Part shown: positions 7,736 to 16,402 of the stretch, one piece after another | How positions within the stretch are numbered: the first letter of the stretch is position 1 | Layout: each line of letters opens with the position of its first letter | Assembly: GCA_022560735.1 (NCBI GenBank) | Contig: JADFSO010000018.1 | Span: forward strand, 1-54,585 | Direction of reading: 5' to 3' | Length of the DNA stretch: 54,585 nt | Source: Pseudomonadota bacterium | GTDB lineage: Bacteria; Pseudomonadota; Gammaproteobacteria; Steroidobacterales; MnTg04 | Notes under the pieces: model-generated | Told to the model about the DNA's origin: nothing | What the model saw: the letters and a program-made list of their open reading frames with translations, nothing else | Databases searched by the model: none | Made by a program: the position numbers and the translations under genes

Positions 7736-9019
7736 ATGGACAAGCAGTCTTTTACTGTAGCTGACGCAAGAAAACTGGACATCGACGATCCGCTCGCGGC
7801 GTTTCGCGACCGGTTCCATCTGCCGCCTGGCAAAGACGGCAATCCGCAGATTTATTTCTGCGGGCATTCGCTGGGCCTGCAGCCAAAGACCACGGCGCAG
7901 CTTGTCGCCGAGGAGCTGGCTGACTGGCAAAGACTGGGCGTCGAAGGCCATTTCCGCTCGCGGCACCCGTGGATGCCGTATCACCGTTTCCTGACCGAGC
8001 ACACGGCCGAGCTGGTCGGCGCACTGCCGACCGAAGTGGTCAACATGAACAGCCTGACCGTCAACCTGCACCTGATGATGGTCAGCTTTTACCGGCCACG
8101 GGGCGAGCGCCGCAAATTGCTGATCGAAAAAGGCGCTTTCCCCTCCGATCGTTACGCCGCGGAATCGCAGCTGCTGTTTCACGGGCTGGACCCGGCCACG
8201 GAACTGATTGAAATCGCGCCCCGCGATGGCGAGTACACCCTGCGCGACGAAGACCTGCTGCGCGTCATCGATGAACAGGGCGCGGAAATTGCATTAGTCA
8301 TGTTGCCCGGCGTGCAGTATTACACCGGCCAGGTTTTCGATATGGCGGCGATCACCGAGGCGGCGCACAAGAAAGGCTGCCTGGCCGGGTTCGACCTGGC
8401 CCACACGGCCGGCAATATTCCCCTGCAATTACACGACTGGGGCGTCGATTTCGCCGCCTGGTGCAGCTACAAGTATCTCAACGGCGGGCCTGGCTCGGTC
8501 GCCGGCTGTTTTGTCCACGAACGACATGCCAGCGACCGGGAATTGCCGCGTTTTGCCGGCTGGTGGGGCCATGACCAGGACTCGCGTTTCGAGATGGGGC
8601 CGGAATTCAAGGCCATGCCCGGCGCAGAGGGCTGGCAGTTGTCGAACCCACCGATACTGGCGCTGGCGCCGGTGCTCGCCTCGCTGGAAATATTCCACGA
8701 AGCCGGCATGGCGCGGTTGCGCGAGAAGTCCCTGTCGCTGACCGCGTTGATGGCAAAGCTGTTGCACGAACGCCTCGGCGACCGGCTCGAGATCCTGACG
8801 CCGGACAATCCCCAGCAAAGAGGCTGCCAGCTTTCCATTCGCCTGACCGCTCAGCGTGACGACCGCGAGAGCCGGCGCGAGGTCTTCGACGCACTGGCCG
8901 CAAACGACGTCATTTGCGACTGGCGCGAACCCGATGTGATCCGCGCCGCGCCGGTTCCTCTTTACAACAGCCACGAAGATGTCTGGCGATTCGTGGAGCG
9001 GCTGGAAGAGTGCCTGTAA
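7736..9019 (+). CDS. kynU: Kynureninase
   Basis: PLP enzyme cleaving 3-hydroxykynurenine to 3-hydroxyanthranilate and alanine (and kynurenine to anthranilate). The 427-residue protein has FCGHSLGLQPK near residue 40, the PLP-contacting DLAHTAGN near 220 and the Schiff-base lysine in CSYKYLNGGPGS near residue 245. It lies 18 bases after nbaD and its stop overlaps the start of kmo (TAATG). In this operon the 3-hydroxy substrate is the likely physiological one. Confidence 0.97.
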   Translation: MDKQSFTVADARKLDIDDPLAAFRDRFHLPPGKDGNPQIYFCGHSLGLQPKTTAQLVAEELADWQRLGVEGHFRSRHPWMPYHRFLTEHTAELVGALPTEVVNMNSLTVNLHLMMVSFYRPRGERRKLLIEKGAFPSDRYAAESQLLFHGLDPATELIEIAPRDGEYTLRDEDLLRVIDEQGAEIALVMLPGVQYYTGQVFDMAAITEAAHKKGCLAGFDLAHTAGNIPLQLHDWGVDFAAWCSYKYLNGGPGSVAGCFVHERHASDRELPRFAGWWGHDQDSRFEMGPEFKAMPGAEGWQLSNPPILALAPVLASLEIFHEAGMARLREKSLSLTALMAKLLHERLGDRLEILTPDNPQQRGCQLSIRLTAQRDDRESRREVFDALAANDVICDWREPDVIRAAPVPLYNSHEDVWRFVERLEECL

Positions 9020-10380
9020 TGAGCGAGCACAAGGAGCTGGTGATCGTCGGCGCCGGACTGGCCGGCCCGTTGCTCTCGATCTACATGGCAAGACGCGGGC
9101 ACAAGGTTTCCGTCTATGAATTGCGCGCCGACATGCGCAAACAGGACATACCGGCAGGCCGTTCCATCAACCTGGCCCTCGCCGAACGCGGTATCAACGC
9201 GCTACGCGAAGCGGGGGCGCTGTCGCTGATCGAAGACCAGTTGATTGCCATGCGCGGGCGCATGATCCACGACCACGATGGCAGCCAGGTCCTGCAACCG
9301 TATGGACAAAAAGAGGGCGAGGTCATTTACTCGGTAGCGCGCGGCGAACTGAACAAGCGGCTGATGGACCTGGCCGAGCAAAAACATGGCGTCGAATTTC
9401 ATTTCGATCACCGCCTGCACACGCTCCAGCCGGAGAGCTGCGCAATGGAATTCAAAAGATCGCATGACGACAGCATCGTTCGGGTGGCGGCCGAGCGAGT
9501 GATGGCGACCGATGGCGGCGGTTCCATCGTCCGGCGCACGATGGCGGCTTACTCGGGATACGATTCGCACGAGGAAATACTGCCGCACGCCTACAAGGAA
9601 CTGCGCATCCCGGCGGCTGAGAACGGCAAACACCGGATCGACGGAAACTCCTTGCACATCTGGCCTCGCGGCGGGTTCATGCTGATCGCGCTGCCCAATC
9701 CCGGCGGCGACTTCACGGTAACGCTGTTTTTGCCGAGCGAAGGACCGATCAGCTTTGTCGAACTCGACGGACGCGAGGAAGTCAGCGCTTTTTTCCAGGC
9801 GCATTTTCCCGACACTGTTGCGTTGCTGCCGGACCTGGAAAAGGATTTCTTCGCCAACCCCGCTGGCGAACTCGGCACCATTCGCAGCTACCCCTACCAC
9901 TACAAGGACAAGATCCTGCTGCTCGGCGACGCCGCGCACGCAGTCGTGCCTTTCCATGGCCAGGGCATGAATTGCGCGTTCGAAGATTGCCTCGAGCTGG
10001 ACCGCATACTCGACCAGTGCGGCGACGACTGGGGCGATGCGTTCGCCGCGTTTAGCAAACAACGCAAACCCAATTGCGATGCGATCGCCGACATGGCGCT
10101 GGAAAACTACCTGGAGATGCGCGACAGCGTGACCGACCCGATTTACCTGCTACAGAAAAAATTATCGTTCAAACTGGAAAACCAATACGCGGACCGGTTC
10201 ATACCGCGCTATTCGATGGTCATGTTCCATCATGAAATCCCTTACGCGGAAGCGAAACACCGCGGCGAAATTCAAGCCGGGATTCTGCGTGAGTTGACCG
10301 CCGGCAAGACTTCGCTCGACGAAGTGGATTTTCAGCTTGCCGGCCGGCTGATCTCGGAGAAACTGGAGTGCATGGGGTGA
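9019..10380 (+). CDS. kmo: Kynurenine 3-monooxygenase
   Basis: FAD-dependent, NADPH-using hydroxylase that makes 3-hydroxykynurenine. The 453-residue protein has the FAD dinucleotide loop VGAGLAGPLLS near residue 10, the substrate-side RSINLALAERG near residue 53 and the second FAD motif GDAAHAVVPFHGQGMN near residue 305. No C-terminal membrane helix is evident, in line with bacterial forms. It starts inside the kynU stop codon and closes the operon. Tryptophan dioxygenase and kynurenine formamidase genes are not in the window, so kynurenine must come from elsewhere. Confidence 0.96.
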   Translation: MSEHKELVIVGAGLAGPLLSIYMARRGHKVSVYELRADMRKQDIPAGRSINLALAERGINALREAGALSLIEDQLIAMRGRMIHDHDGSQVLQPYGQKEGEVIYSVARGELNKRLMDLAEQKHGVEFHFDHRLHTLQPESCAMEFKRSHDDSIVRVAAERVMATDGGGSIVRRTMAAYSGYDSHEEILPHAYKELRIPAAENGKHRIDGNSLHIWPRGGFMLIALPNPGGDFTVTLFLPSEGPISFVELDGREEVSAFFQAHFPDTVALLPDLEKDFFANPAGELGTIRSYPYHYKDKILLLGDAAHAVVPFHGQGMNCAFEDCLELDRILDQCGDDWGDAFAAFSKQRKPNCDAIADMALENYLEMRDSVTDPIYLLQKKLSFKLENQYADRFIPRYSMVMFHHEIPYAEAKHRGEIQAGILRELTAGKTSLDEVDFQLAGRLISEKLECMG

Positions 10381-10393
10381 GGGGCTGGTTCAG

Positions 10394-10543
10394 TTAGTTT
10401 TCAGCCGATGATTCTTCGTCTGTCTTATTCAATAGGCTCAAAGACTCACGAATCAATTTACGATATTTTTGATTTTTTTCCTCCTCGAAGCGTCTCCACC
10501 GCTTCTTCACCTCTATATCGGAACAAGGATCAGTTTCTGCCAT
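10394..10543 (-). CDS. Small charged hypothetical protein, 49 aa
   Basis: A minus-strand frame starting 18 bases after the folA stop encodes a very charged protein (MAETDPCSDIEVKKRWRRFE at the start), predicted as a helix. A GAAGG lies about five bases before the ATG. Position and ribosome site suggest it is the last gene of the lgt-thyA-folA transcript. No family is recognised. Confidence 0.45.
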   Translation of the reverse strand: MAETDPCSDIEVKKRWRRFEEEKNQKYRKLIRESLSLLNKTDEESSAEN

Positions 10544-10560
10544 CGCAGCCTTCTAATAGT

Positions 10561-11070
10561 TTAGCTCGCTTTTGCGCTGTTACTCGCAGCTCTTCTCAAT
10601 ACCCGAAAAGAATAATCGTATGGATTCCTGTCATCTGCCCGGTGATCCTCGCGGCCTTCTTCGTGCCACTGTTGTTCATCGAGCTCGGGGAAAAACGTAT
10701 CGCCGTCGAAATCTTCGTCGATCAGGGTCAGGTAGATTTTCTGCGCGCTGGGCAGAAACGCCTGGTACACGCCGGCTCCGCCGATGACCATCAACTCATC
10801 CGCCGATCCGCAGACCGAAATCGCAGCGTCGATGTTGTTGACCACAGTCGCCCCATCGGCGTGATAACCGACCTGCCCGGTCAGCACGATATTCAGCCGG
10901 CCCGGTAGCGCCTTGCCGATCGATTCCCAGGTTTTGCGCCCCATCAGGATGGGTTTTCCCAGGGTCGTCGCTTTGAAATGGGCGAGATCGGCGGGTAAAT
11001 GCCAGGGCAACTGGTTGTCGCGGCCGATCGCTCGATTTCTGCCCATCGCCAGTATCAGGGAGATTTTCAT
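10561..11070 (-). CDS. folA: Dihydrofolate reductase
   Basis: Reduces dihydrofolate to tetrahydrofolate with NADPH, regenerating the cofactor oxidised by ThyA next door. The 169-residue protein shows ILAMGRNRAIGRDNQLPWHLP at the start (catalytic Asp replaced as usual in the neighbouring helix by DLAHFK), KPILMGRKTWESIG near residue 40 and the NADPH site VIGGAGVY near residue 95. It follows thyA by six bases in the common thyA-folA arrangement. Confidence 0.96.
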   Translation of the reverse strand: MKISLILAMGRNRAIGRDNQLPWHLPADLAHFKATTLGKPILMGRKTWESIGKALPGRLNIVLTGQVGYHADGATVVNNIDAAISVCGSADELMVIGGAGVYQAFLPSAQKIYLTLIDEDFDGDTFFPELDEQQWHEEGREDHRADDRNPYDYSFRVLRRAASNSAKAS

Positions 11071-11076
11071 GAACGC

Positions 11077-11871
11077 CTAGACCGCGATGGCGGCGGGGAT
11101 GCGTTCGTAATAGCAGTAGCCTTCTATTTCGAAATCGTCATAGCGGTATTCGAAAATACTGGCCGGCCTGCGTTTGAATTTCAGTCTAGGCAGGGGCAAG
11201 GGCTCGCGTGTCAATTGCAGGTCCGCCTGTTCAATATGATTACTGTACAGGTGACAGTCGCCGCCGGTCCAGATGAAATCACCCGGCTCGAGATCGCATT
11301 GCTGTGCCAGCATGTGCGTCAGCAAGGCATAAGAGGCGATGTTGAACGGCACGCCGAGAAAAATATCGGCGCTGCGCTGGTAGAGCTGGCAGGACAAACG
11401 GCCAGCGGCGACGTGGAACTGGAACAGGCAATGGCACGGCAACAGGGCCATCTGCTCGAGTTCGCCGACGTTCCACGCACAAACGATGATGCGTCTTGAA
11501 TCGGGCTCATTTTTGATCTGCTCGACCACTTTGCTGATCTGGTCTGTTGCGCCGCCGCCGGCTGTGGGCCACGAGCGCCATTGCCGGCCATACACCGGAC
11601 CTAGATCGCCGTTGTCATCGGCCCACTCGTCCCAGATTTTCACTCCGTGTTCATTCAGGTAAGCGACATTGGTATCACCCTGCAAAAACCACAACAGCTC
11701 ATGGATGATCGATTTCAGATGCAGCTGCTTGGTCGTCAGCAGGGGAAAGCCGGCGCCGAGATCGAAGCGCATCTGGTGGCCAAATACGCTGAGGGTACCG
11801 GTACCGGTACGATCATCCTTGACCGCGCCGCGGTCCCGCACCAGGCGCAGCATATCCAGGTATTGCTTCAT
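11077..11871 (-). CDS. thyA: Thymidylate synthase
   Basis: Methylates dUMP to dTMP using methylenetetrahydrofolate. The start at 11871 gives 264 residues, exactly the E. coli length, and the protein carries [19 protein letters not shown] near residue 20, the catalytic Cys in [13 protein letters not shown] near residue 146 and [17 protein letters not shown] near residue 166. The ATG overlaps the lgt stop (TGATG), so translation is probably coupled. Upstream in-frame sequence in the lgt gene is not part of the protein. Confidence 0.97.
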   Translation of the reverse strand: MKQYLDMLRLVRDRGAVKDDRTGTGTLSVFGHQMRFDLGAGFPLLTTKQLHLKSIIHELLWFLQGDTNVAYLNEHGVKIWDEWADDNGDLGPVYGRQWRSWPTAGGGATDQISKVVEQIKNEPDSRRIIVCAWNVGELEQMALLPCHCLFQFHVAAGRLSCQLYQRSADIFLGVPFNIASYALLTHMLAQQCDLEPGDFIWTGGDCHLYSNHIEQADLQLTREPLPLPRLKFKRRPASIFEYRYDDFEIEGYCYYERIPAAIAV

Positions 11872-12659
11872 CAGGTGGCCGCCCGGTTGCGGGTGTAGGC
11901 GACTGCGACGATTGCAACGCCGGCGACGATCATCGGCAGCGATAAAAACTGGCCCATCGTGACCCAGCCGAAGGCGAGGTATCCCAGGTGCTCGTCCGGC
12001 ACGCGCACAAACTCGATCAGGACGCGGAAACTGCCATAAAACAACAGAAACAGGCCGCTGGCCGCCATCAGCGGCCGTGGTTTTGCCGTATAAACCCAGA
12101 GTATGGCGAACAACACAAAGCCCTCCAGCAATGCTTCGTAGAGTTGCGATGCGTGCAGCGCCTGACCGTTGACCATGACCGCCCACGGCGCGCCCGGATC
12201 GGCCGGCCCGCCCCACAGTTCGCCGTTGATGAAATTGCCGATCCGGCCGAAGCCGAGCCCGAGCGGCACCAGCGGTGCCGTGAAATCACCGATTTGCCAG
12301 AAACTGCGGCCGCTGTTCCGCGCAAACAGCATCAGCGCGATGATTACGCCGAGCAGACCGCCGTGGAAAGACATGCCGCCTTCCCAGATCTTGAGTATCG
12401 ACAGCGGGTTGTCGAGGATTTGCGCGCCGCCATAGAACAGCATGTAACCGATGCGGCCGCCGAGAATGATTCCCATGGCGCCATAGAAAATCAGGTCATC
12501 GACCTGCACCGGCGTCCAGCCGGAGTCCGGCTTTTTGGCCCGCCGCCGTGCCAGCCACCACGCAGCCGCGAACGCCAGCAAATACATCAGTCCGTACCAG
12601 CGAATTTTGAGCGGGCCCAGGGACAGGGCGACGGGATCGAAACCAGGATAAGTCCACAT
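11871..12659 (-). CDS. lgt: Prolipoprotein diacylglyceryl transferase
   Basis: Inner-membrane enzyme that adds diacylglycerol to the lipobox cysteine of prolipoproteins. About 262 residues with several membrane helices; the family signature [15 protein letters not shown] lies near residue 135 and the N-terminal [16 protein letters not shown] is typical. ATG 12659 (MWTYPGFDP) matches the family start; a TTG six codons upstream is possible. Neither start has a good Shine-Dalgarno. First gene of the lgt-thyA-folA operon, divergent from the DUF255 gene. Confidence 0.95.
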   Translation of the reverse strand: MWTYPGFDPVALSLGPLKIRWYGLMYLLAFAAAWWLARRRAKKPDSGWTPVQVDDLIFYGAMGIILGGRIGYMLFYGGAQILDNPLSILKIWEGGMSFHGGLLGVIIALMLFARNSGRSFWQIGDFTAPLVPLGLGFGRIGNFINGELWGGPADPGAPWAVMVNGQALHASQLYEALLEGFVLFAILWVYTAKPRPLMAASGLFLLFYGSFRVLIEFVRVPDEHLGYLAFGWVTMGQFLSLPMIVAGVAIVAVAYTRNRAAT

Positions 12660-12733
12660 AGGGTGTAAGTGTAACAAAGGATGGACCCGGGGTTTCGCGA
12701 TGATAAGGTAGGTACCGAGGTGGAAAAAAGATC

Positions 12734-14779
12734 GTGAAAACTGGGCAGAACAAGCTGGGCGGCGAGACCAGTCCGTACCTTTTACAGCACGCGGACAACC
12801 CGGTGGACTGGTACCCGTGGGGCGACGAAGCGCTGGACAAGGCCAGGAAAGAAAACAAGCCGATCCTGCTGTCGATCGGTTACTCGGCCTGTCACTGGTG
12901 TCATGTCATGGCCCACGAGTCTTTTGAAAACCCGCAGATCGCGGAACAAATGAACCGGCTGTTCGTGAACATCAAGGTGGACCGCGAGGAACGACCCGAT
13001 CTCGACCGTGTTTACCAGACCGCACACCAGGTCCTGGCGCAACGCGCGGGCGGCTGGCCGTTGACCGTGTTCCTCGACCCCGCAGACCAGATGCCGTTTT
13101 TTGCCGGCACCTACTTCCCGCCGACCTCACGACAGGGCATGCCGGGATTTGCCGACGTGCTGATGCGCATCGACGAGTTTTATCGCAAGGAACACGAGGG
13201 CCTGCGCGAGCAAGCAGAATCGTTGCACGCGGTCCTGACGCGGATCGAGGCACCGCCGGGCGACGATGTGCCGGCAGAGGCGGTTTTTGCGCAGGCGCGG
13301 CAAACCCTGGAGCAGGATTTTGACGGGCGCTTTGGCGGCTTTGGCCAGGCGCCGAAATTCCCGCACCCAGGCTATTGCCAGAGATTATTGCGCCACTGGC
13401 GCGCCACGGCCACGGAATCGGATCCGGATGTGCAGGCCCTGTACATGGTCAGCCACACGCTGGGACGAATGGCCCGCGGCGGTCTGTACGACCAGTTGGG
13501 CGGCGGGTTTTTCAGATACAGCGTCGATGCTTGCTGGGCGATCCCGCACTTCGAAAAAATGCTCTATGACAACGCCCAGTTGTTAGCGCTGTATGCACAG
13601 GCCTGGCAGGCCAGCGCCGACCCGTATTACCGGGACATCGCCGGCGCCACCGCGGACTGGGCGATACGCGAAATGCAATCGCCCGATGGCGGTTTTTACG
13701 CAACGCTGGATGCCGACAGCGAAGACGGCGATGGCCGGAAAACAGAGGGCGCTTTCTATACCTGGACGCCAGCGGAAATAAAGGGCTTGCTCGATGACGA
13801 TGAATTCCTGGCGATCGAGACCGTGTATGGCCTGGACCAGCCGCCCAATTTCGAAAACAGCCGCTGGCACCTGAACCTGCGGCAGGAGCAGTCGGCCGAC
13901 GCCGATTTGCTCGCCCGCGCGCGGGAGAAATTATCCAGGGCACGCGAGCAAAGAGTATGGCCGGCGCGTGACGAGAAAATTATCTGCAGCTGGAACGGGC
14001 TGATGATCCAGGGCCTGGCGATCGCCGCTCGCGCGCTCGATCGGGATGATCTTGCGGAGTCGGCCATGTGCGCCGCGAATTTCGTGCGCGAGAAACTCTG
14101 GGATGACGAGGCCGGCTTGTGGTCCGTGTACAAGGATGGCCGCGCGCGCTTCCCCGCCTACCTCGATGACTACGCCTTCATGCTCAATGGCCTGCTCGAA
14201 TTGTTGCAGACCCGCTGGGATTCGCAGCTTTTCGGCTTCTGCGTGACGCTGGCCCGGCGCCTGGTCGATGATTTCGAAGACCGCGATCACGGCGGATTCT
14301 TTTTTACCGCCCACCAGCACGAGAAACTGTTGTTCCGGCCAAAAACCTTTGCCGATGAGGCGATACCGGCGGGTAACGGCATCGCGGCGTTTGCGCTGCA
14401 ACGCCTGGGTTATTTGCTCGGCGACACCGGGTTCCTGCAAGCCGCGCAGAATACGCTGCAAAGCGGGAAATCGGCGATCGAACAATACCCCGCCGGCCAC
14501 GCGGCCATGCTGGACGCCCTCGAGGAACACTTGCAGCCCGGCGAGACCATCGTCATCCGGGGCGCAGCGGAGGATGCGGACCGCTGGCGCAAAGCCGCTA
14601 CCTTGGTCTATGCGCCAAAAAGGCAGGTCTATCTGCTGACCGGAGACGACGAGGCATTACCGGATGCGCTGGCCGACAAACGGGCCGGGGAAGGCACGCT
14701 GGCCTATGTCTGCCAGGGCCGCGTTTGCAGCGAACCACTGACGACGATGGATGCGATGCTGGCGGCGATCGCCAGCTAA
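12734..14779 (+). CDS. Thioredoxin-domain protein, DUF255 / YyaL-SPATA20 family
   Basis: A 681-residue protein with an N-terminal thioredoxin-fold domain ([15 protein letters not shown] near residue 50, a CHWC redox-like motif) followed by an alpha/alpha-barrel similar to glycosidase or epimerase folds ([13 protein letters not shown] near residue 270, FYTWTPAEI near 340). The family is found from bacteria to mammals but its reaction is unclear. No signal peptide, so cytoplasmic. Start is GTG at 12734. It is transcribed divergently from lgt. Confidence 0.9.
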   Translation: MKTGQNKLGGETSPYLLQHADNPVDWYPWGDEALDKARKENKPILLSIGYSACHWCHVMAHESFENPQIAEQMNRLFVNIKVDREERPDLDRVYQTAHQVLAQRAGGWPLTVFLDPADQMPFFAGTYFPPTSRQGMPGFADVLMRIDEFYRKEHEGLREQAESLHAVLTRIEAPPGDDVPAEAVFAQARQTLEQDFDGRFGGFGQAPKFPHPGYCQRLLRHWRATATESDPDVQALYMVSHTLGRMARGGLYDQLGGGFFRYSVDACWAIPHFEKMLYDNAQLLALYAQAWQASADPYYRDIAGATADWAIREMQSPDGGFYATLDADSEDGDGRKTEGAFYTWTPAEIKGLLDDDEFLAIETVYGLDQPPNFENSRWHLNLRQEQSADADLLARAREKLSRAREQRVWPARDEKIICSWNGLMIQGLAIAARALDRDDLAESAMCAANFVREKLWDDEAGLWSVYKDGRARFPAYLDDYAFMLNGLLELLQTRWDSQLFGFCVTLARRLVDDFEDRDHGGFFFTAHQHEKLLFRPKTFADEAIPAGNGIAAFALQRLGYLLGDTGFLQAAQNTLQSGKSAIEQYPAGHAAMLDALEEHLQPGETIVIRGAAEDADRWRKAATLVYAPKRQVYLLTGDDEALPDALADKRAGEGTLAYVCQGRVCSEPLTTMDAMLAAIAS

Positions 14780-14791
14780 AAAACCGCTGTC

Positions 14792-15370
14792 TTATTCCTC
14801 ACCGGTATGCGGACCCGTCGCTGGCTTTGGCCCGACAAACTTCGCCAGGATCAGCCCGGCAATCAGCCAGGAGCTGACATCGTAAACCGCGTTATACATT
14901 TGCCATGGGAGCCCCAGACCCCACCAGATTACGTCAGAGATCCGCGTCCAGAAAGCCACGATCACACCGGCCAGAAATACGAACAACACGCGATCGCCGT
15001 AGGTAGCCAACGCGTTGCCGGTCAACCTCATCAACAGCGAAATCATCAAGGTCGTAATCAGCATGTGCACAAAGCCAGCCAGCAACACGCTGAGGCTGCG
15101 GGGTTCGCCGCCATCGATATCGATATTGACCATCGCGACCGGACCCTGCCGGTGCAGCGCGTTCATCTCGTCCTCGTCGGGATTCCTTGGGTCGGGCAAG
15201 TAGTAAGTTCCCGATTGCGGGAAATGTTCCAGCAGGGCCTGGCCCGCCGCGGGTTCATCGGCCACGGTTTTCAGCGCGGTATAGGGAAGCGGGCTAACGG
15301 CCCAGAAGGCAAAACCCCAGAACAATAATGCGACCGCCGCAATCACGCTGCCCAGTAACAGGTTTTTCAT
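14792..15370 (-). CDS. Membrane protein of unknown function, 192 aa
   Basis: An N-terminal hydrophobic segment (residues about 5-28), a periplasmic-type loop rich in Pro, Asp and Glu, and three further hydrophobic segments between about residues 92 and 182 (LLAGFVHMLITTLMISLL, VLFVFLAGVIVAFW, SSWLIAGLILAKFVG). The start at 15370 follows a GGAGG within a short palindrome (GGAGGCCTCC). It converges with the DUF255 gene. I do not recognise the family. Confidence 0.75.
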   Translation of the reverse strand: MKNLLLGSVIAAVALLFWGFAFWAVSPLPYTALKTVADEPAAGQALLEHFPQSGTYYLPDPRNPDEDEMNALHRQGPVAMVNIDIDGGEPRSLSVLLAGFVHMLITTLMISLLMRLTGNALATYGDRVLFVFLAGVIVAFWTRISDVIWWGLGLPWQMYNAVYDVSSWLIAGLILAKFVGPKPATGPHTGEE

Positions 15371-15457
15371 TGGAGGCCTCCGTTTTAATCTTGTTTTTTT
15401 GGCCTTGTCTCAGTGTAGTTCAGAAATTCCTCTTTCGCTTTTGCCGGCGCTGACAGC

Positions 15458-16402
15458 TCAGCGAAGGTTTTTCAGCAACTGGCCGGCGCGGGGCACTTTA
15501 GCGCCTCCCCTTTCGTCGCGGAACCGGAACGGTACCGACACCAGCGCCATGTCGTGGTTGAGCTGCACATCGAAATGCAAATGTGGCCCCGTGCTGAAAC
15601 CGGTGTTGCCCGAATCTGCGATGTACTGACCTTCGTCCACTTTATCGCCGATACGGATCCGGATCGAGTCCCAGTTGAGGTGTGCATAGACCGCGATGCT
15701 GCCATCGTCGTGAACGATGCGCACCAGGTTGGCCCTGGGCCCGTCTTTTTCCAGGTCCGTGCCGTTGGCGAAAAAATGCGTCGCCTGGTCGATAACGGTG
15801 CCGCCGCGCGCGGCATAGATAGGCGTGCCGACCGGCATTTCAATATCTACCGCATAGCGGTTCGCGGCATCGAAATGGGATAATTTCCCGGGGTAAGCCT
15901 GGCTGATCAGGAACTCGGAAGCGGCCGCAAAAGGCGCTCGATACGGTACCGGCGGCCGGTGCCTGGCCTGCGGGTCACCGATGACGAAATGGGCCTGGTA
16001 GGCAAACGACCAGCCGCCGCGTTGAGCGGAGGTGACCGTGGTGACGACTTCATCGGCCGTTGCCGCCACCACATGGCGGATGATGTCGCCCAGATTGTGG
16101 TTCAGGTTGTCGGCCTCGGTGATCTGCAAAATCACTTCGATCGGCACCTCGAAAGTATTGATCGCGACCAGGTCGACTTCACCGGCGCGTCGTCTTTCGG
16201 TCATCCGGATCGTCGGCCGCGGGCGCTTGACGTCCATCTCCTGGATGACTACGTCTTTTCGTCCGGGCGGCGGCCGGTCCGAATAGACCCAGTTGCCCTG
16301 CTCGTCCTTATAACGGTACAACTCACCCGCATCCAAAAGTGGCGCCAGCAAGACCAGCAAAGCCAATAGCAAGGTCGCGCGCTGGGAATTAATGGCCTGC
16401 AT
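15458..16402 (-). CDS. Exported M23-family metallopeptidase with N-terminal DUF4124 domain
   Basis: A signal peptide (residues 1-25) leads into a DUF4124-like segment (ELYRYKDEQGNWVYSDRPP), then a C-terminal LytM/M23 domain with RYAVDIEMPVGTPIYAARGG near residue 195 and HLHFDVQ near residue 275. M23 enzymes cut peptidoglycan cross-bridges or act as amidase activators. The first zinc His of the usual HxxxD appears replaced in NRYAVD, so the metal site may be altered or use a nearby His. The start overlaps the end of the protease gene by 14 bases, implying coupled expression of two envelope proteins. Confidence 0.88.
   Translation of the reverse strand: MQAINSQRATLLLALLVLLAPLLDAGELYRYKDEQGNWVYSDRPPPGRKDVVIQEMDVKRPRPTIRMTERRRAGEVDLVAINTFEVPIEVILQITEADNLNHNLGDIIRHVVAATADEVVTTVTSAQRGGWSFAYQAHFVIGDPQARHRPPVPYRAPFAAASEFLISQAYPGKLSHFDAANRYAVDIEMPVGTPIYAARGGTVIDQATHFFANGTDLEKDGPRANLVRIVHDDGSIAVYAHLNWDSIRIRIGDKVDEGQYIADSGNTGFSTGPHLHFDVQLNHDMALVSVPFRFRDERGGAKVPRAGQLLKNLR

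Noticed and set aside
12660..12677. TTG start for lgt
   Set aside because: No ribosome site, and the family consensus begins at the ATG 12659.
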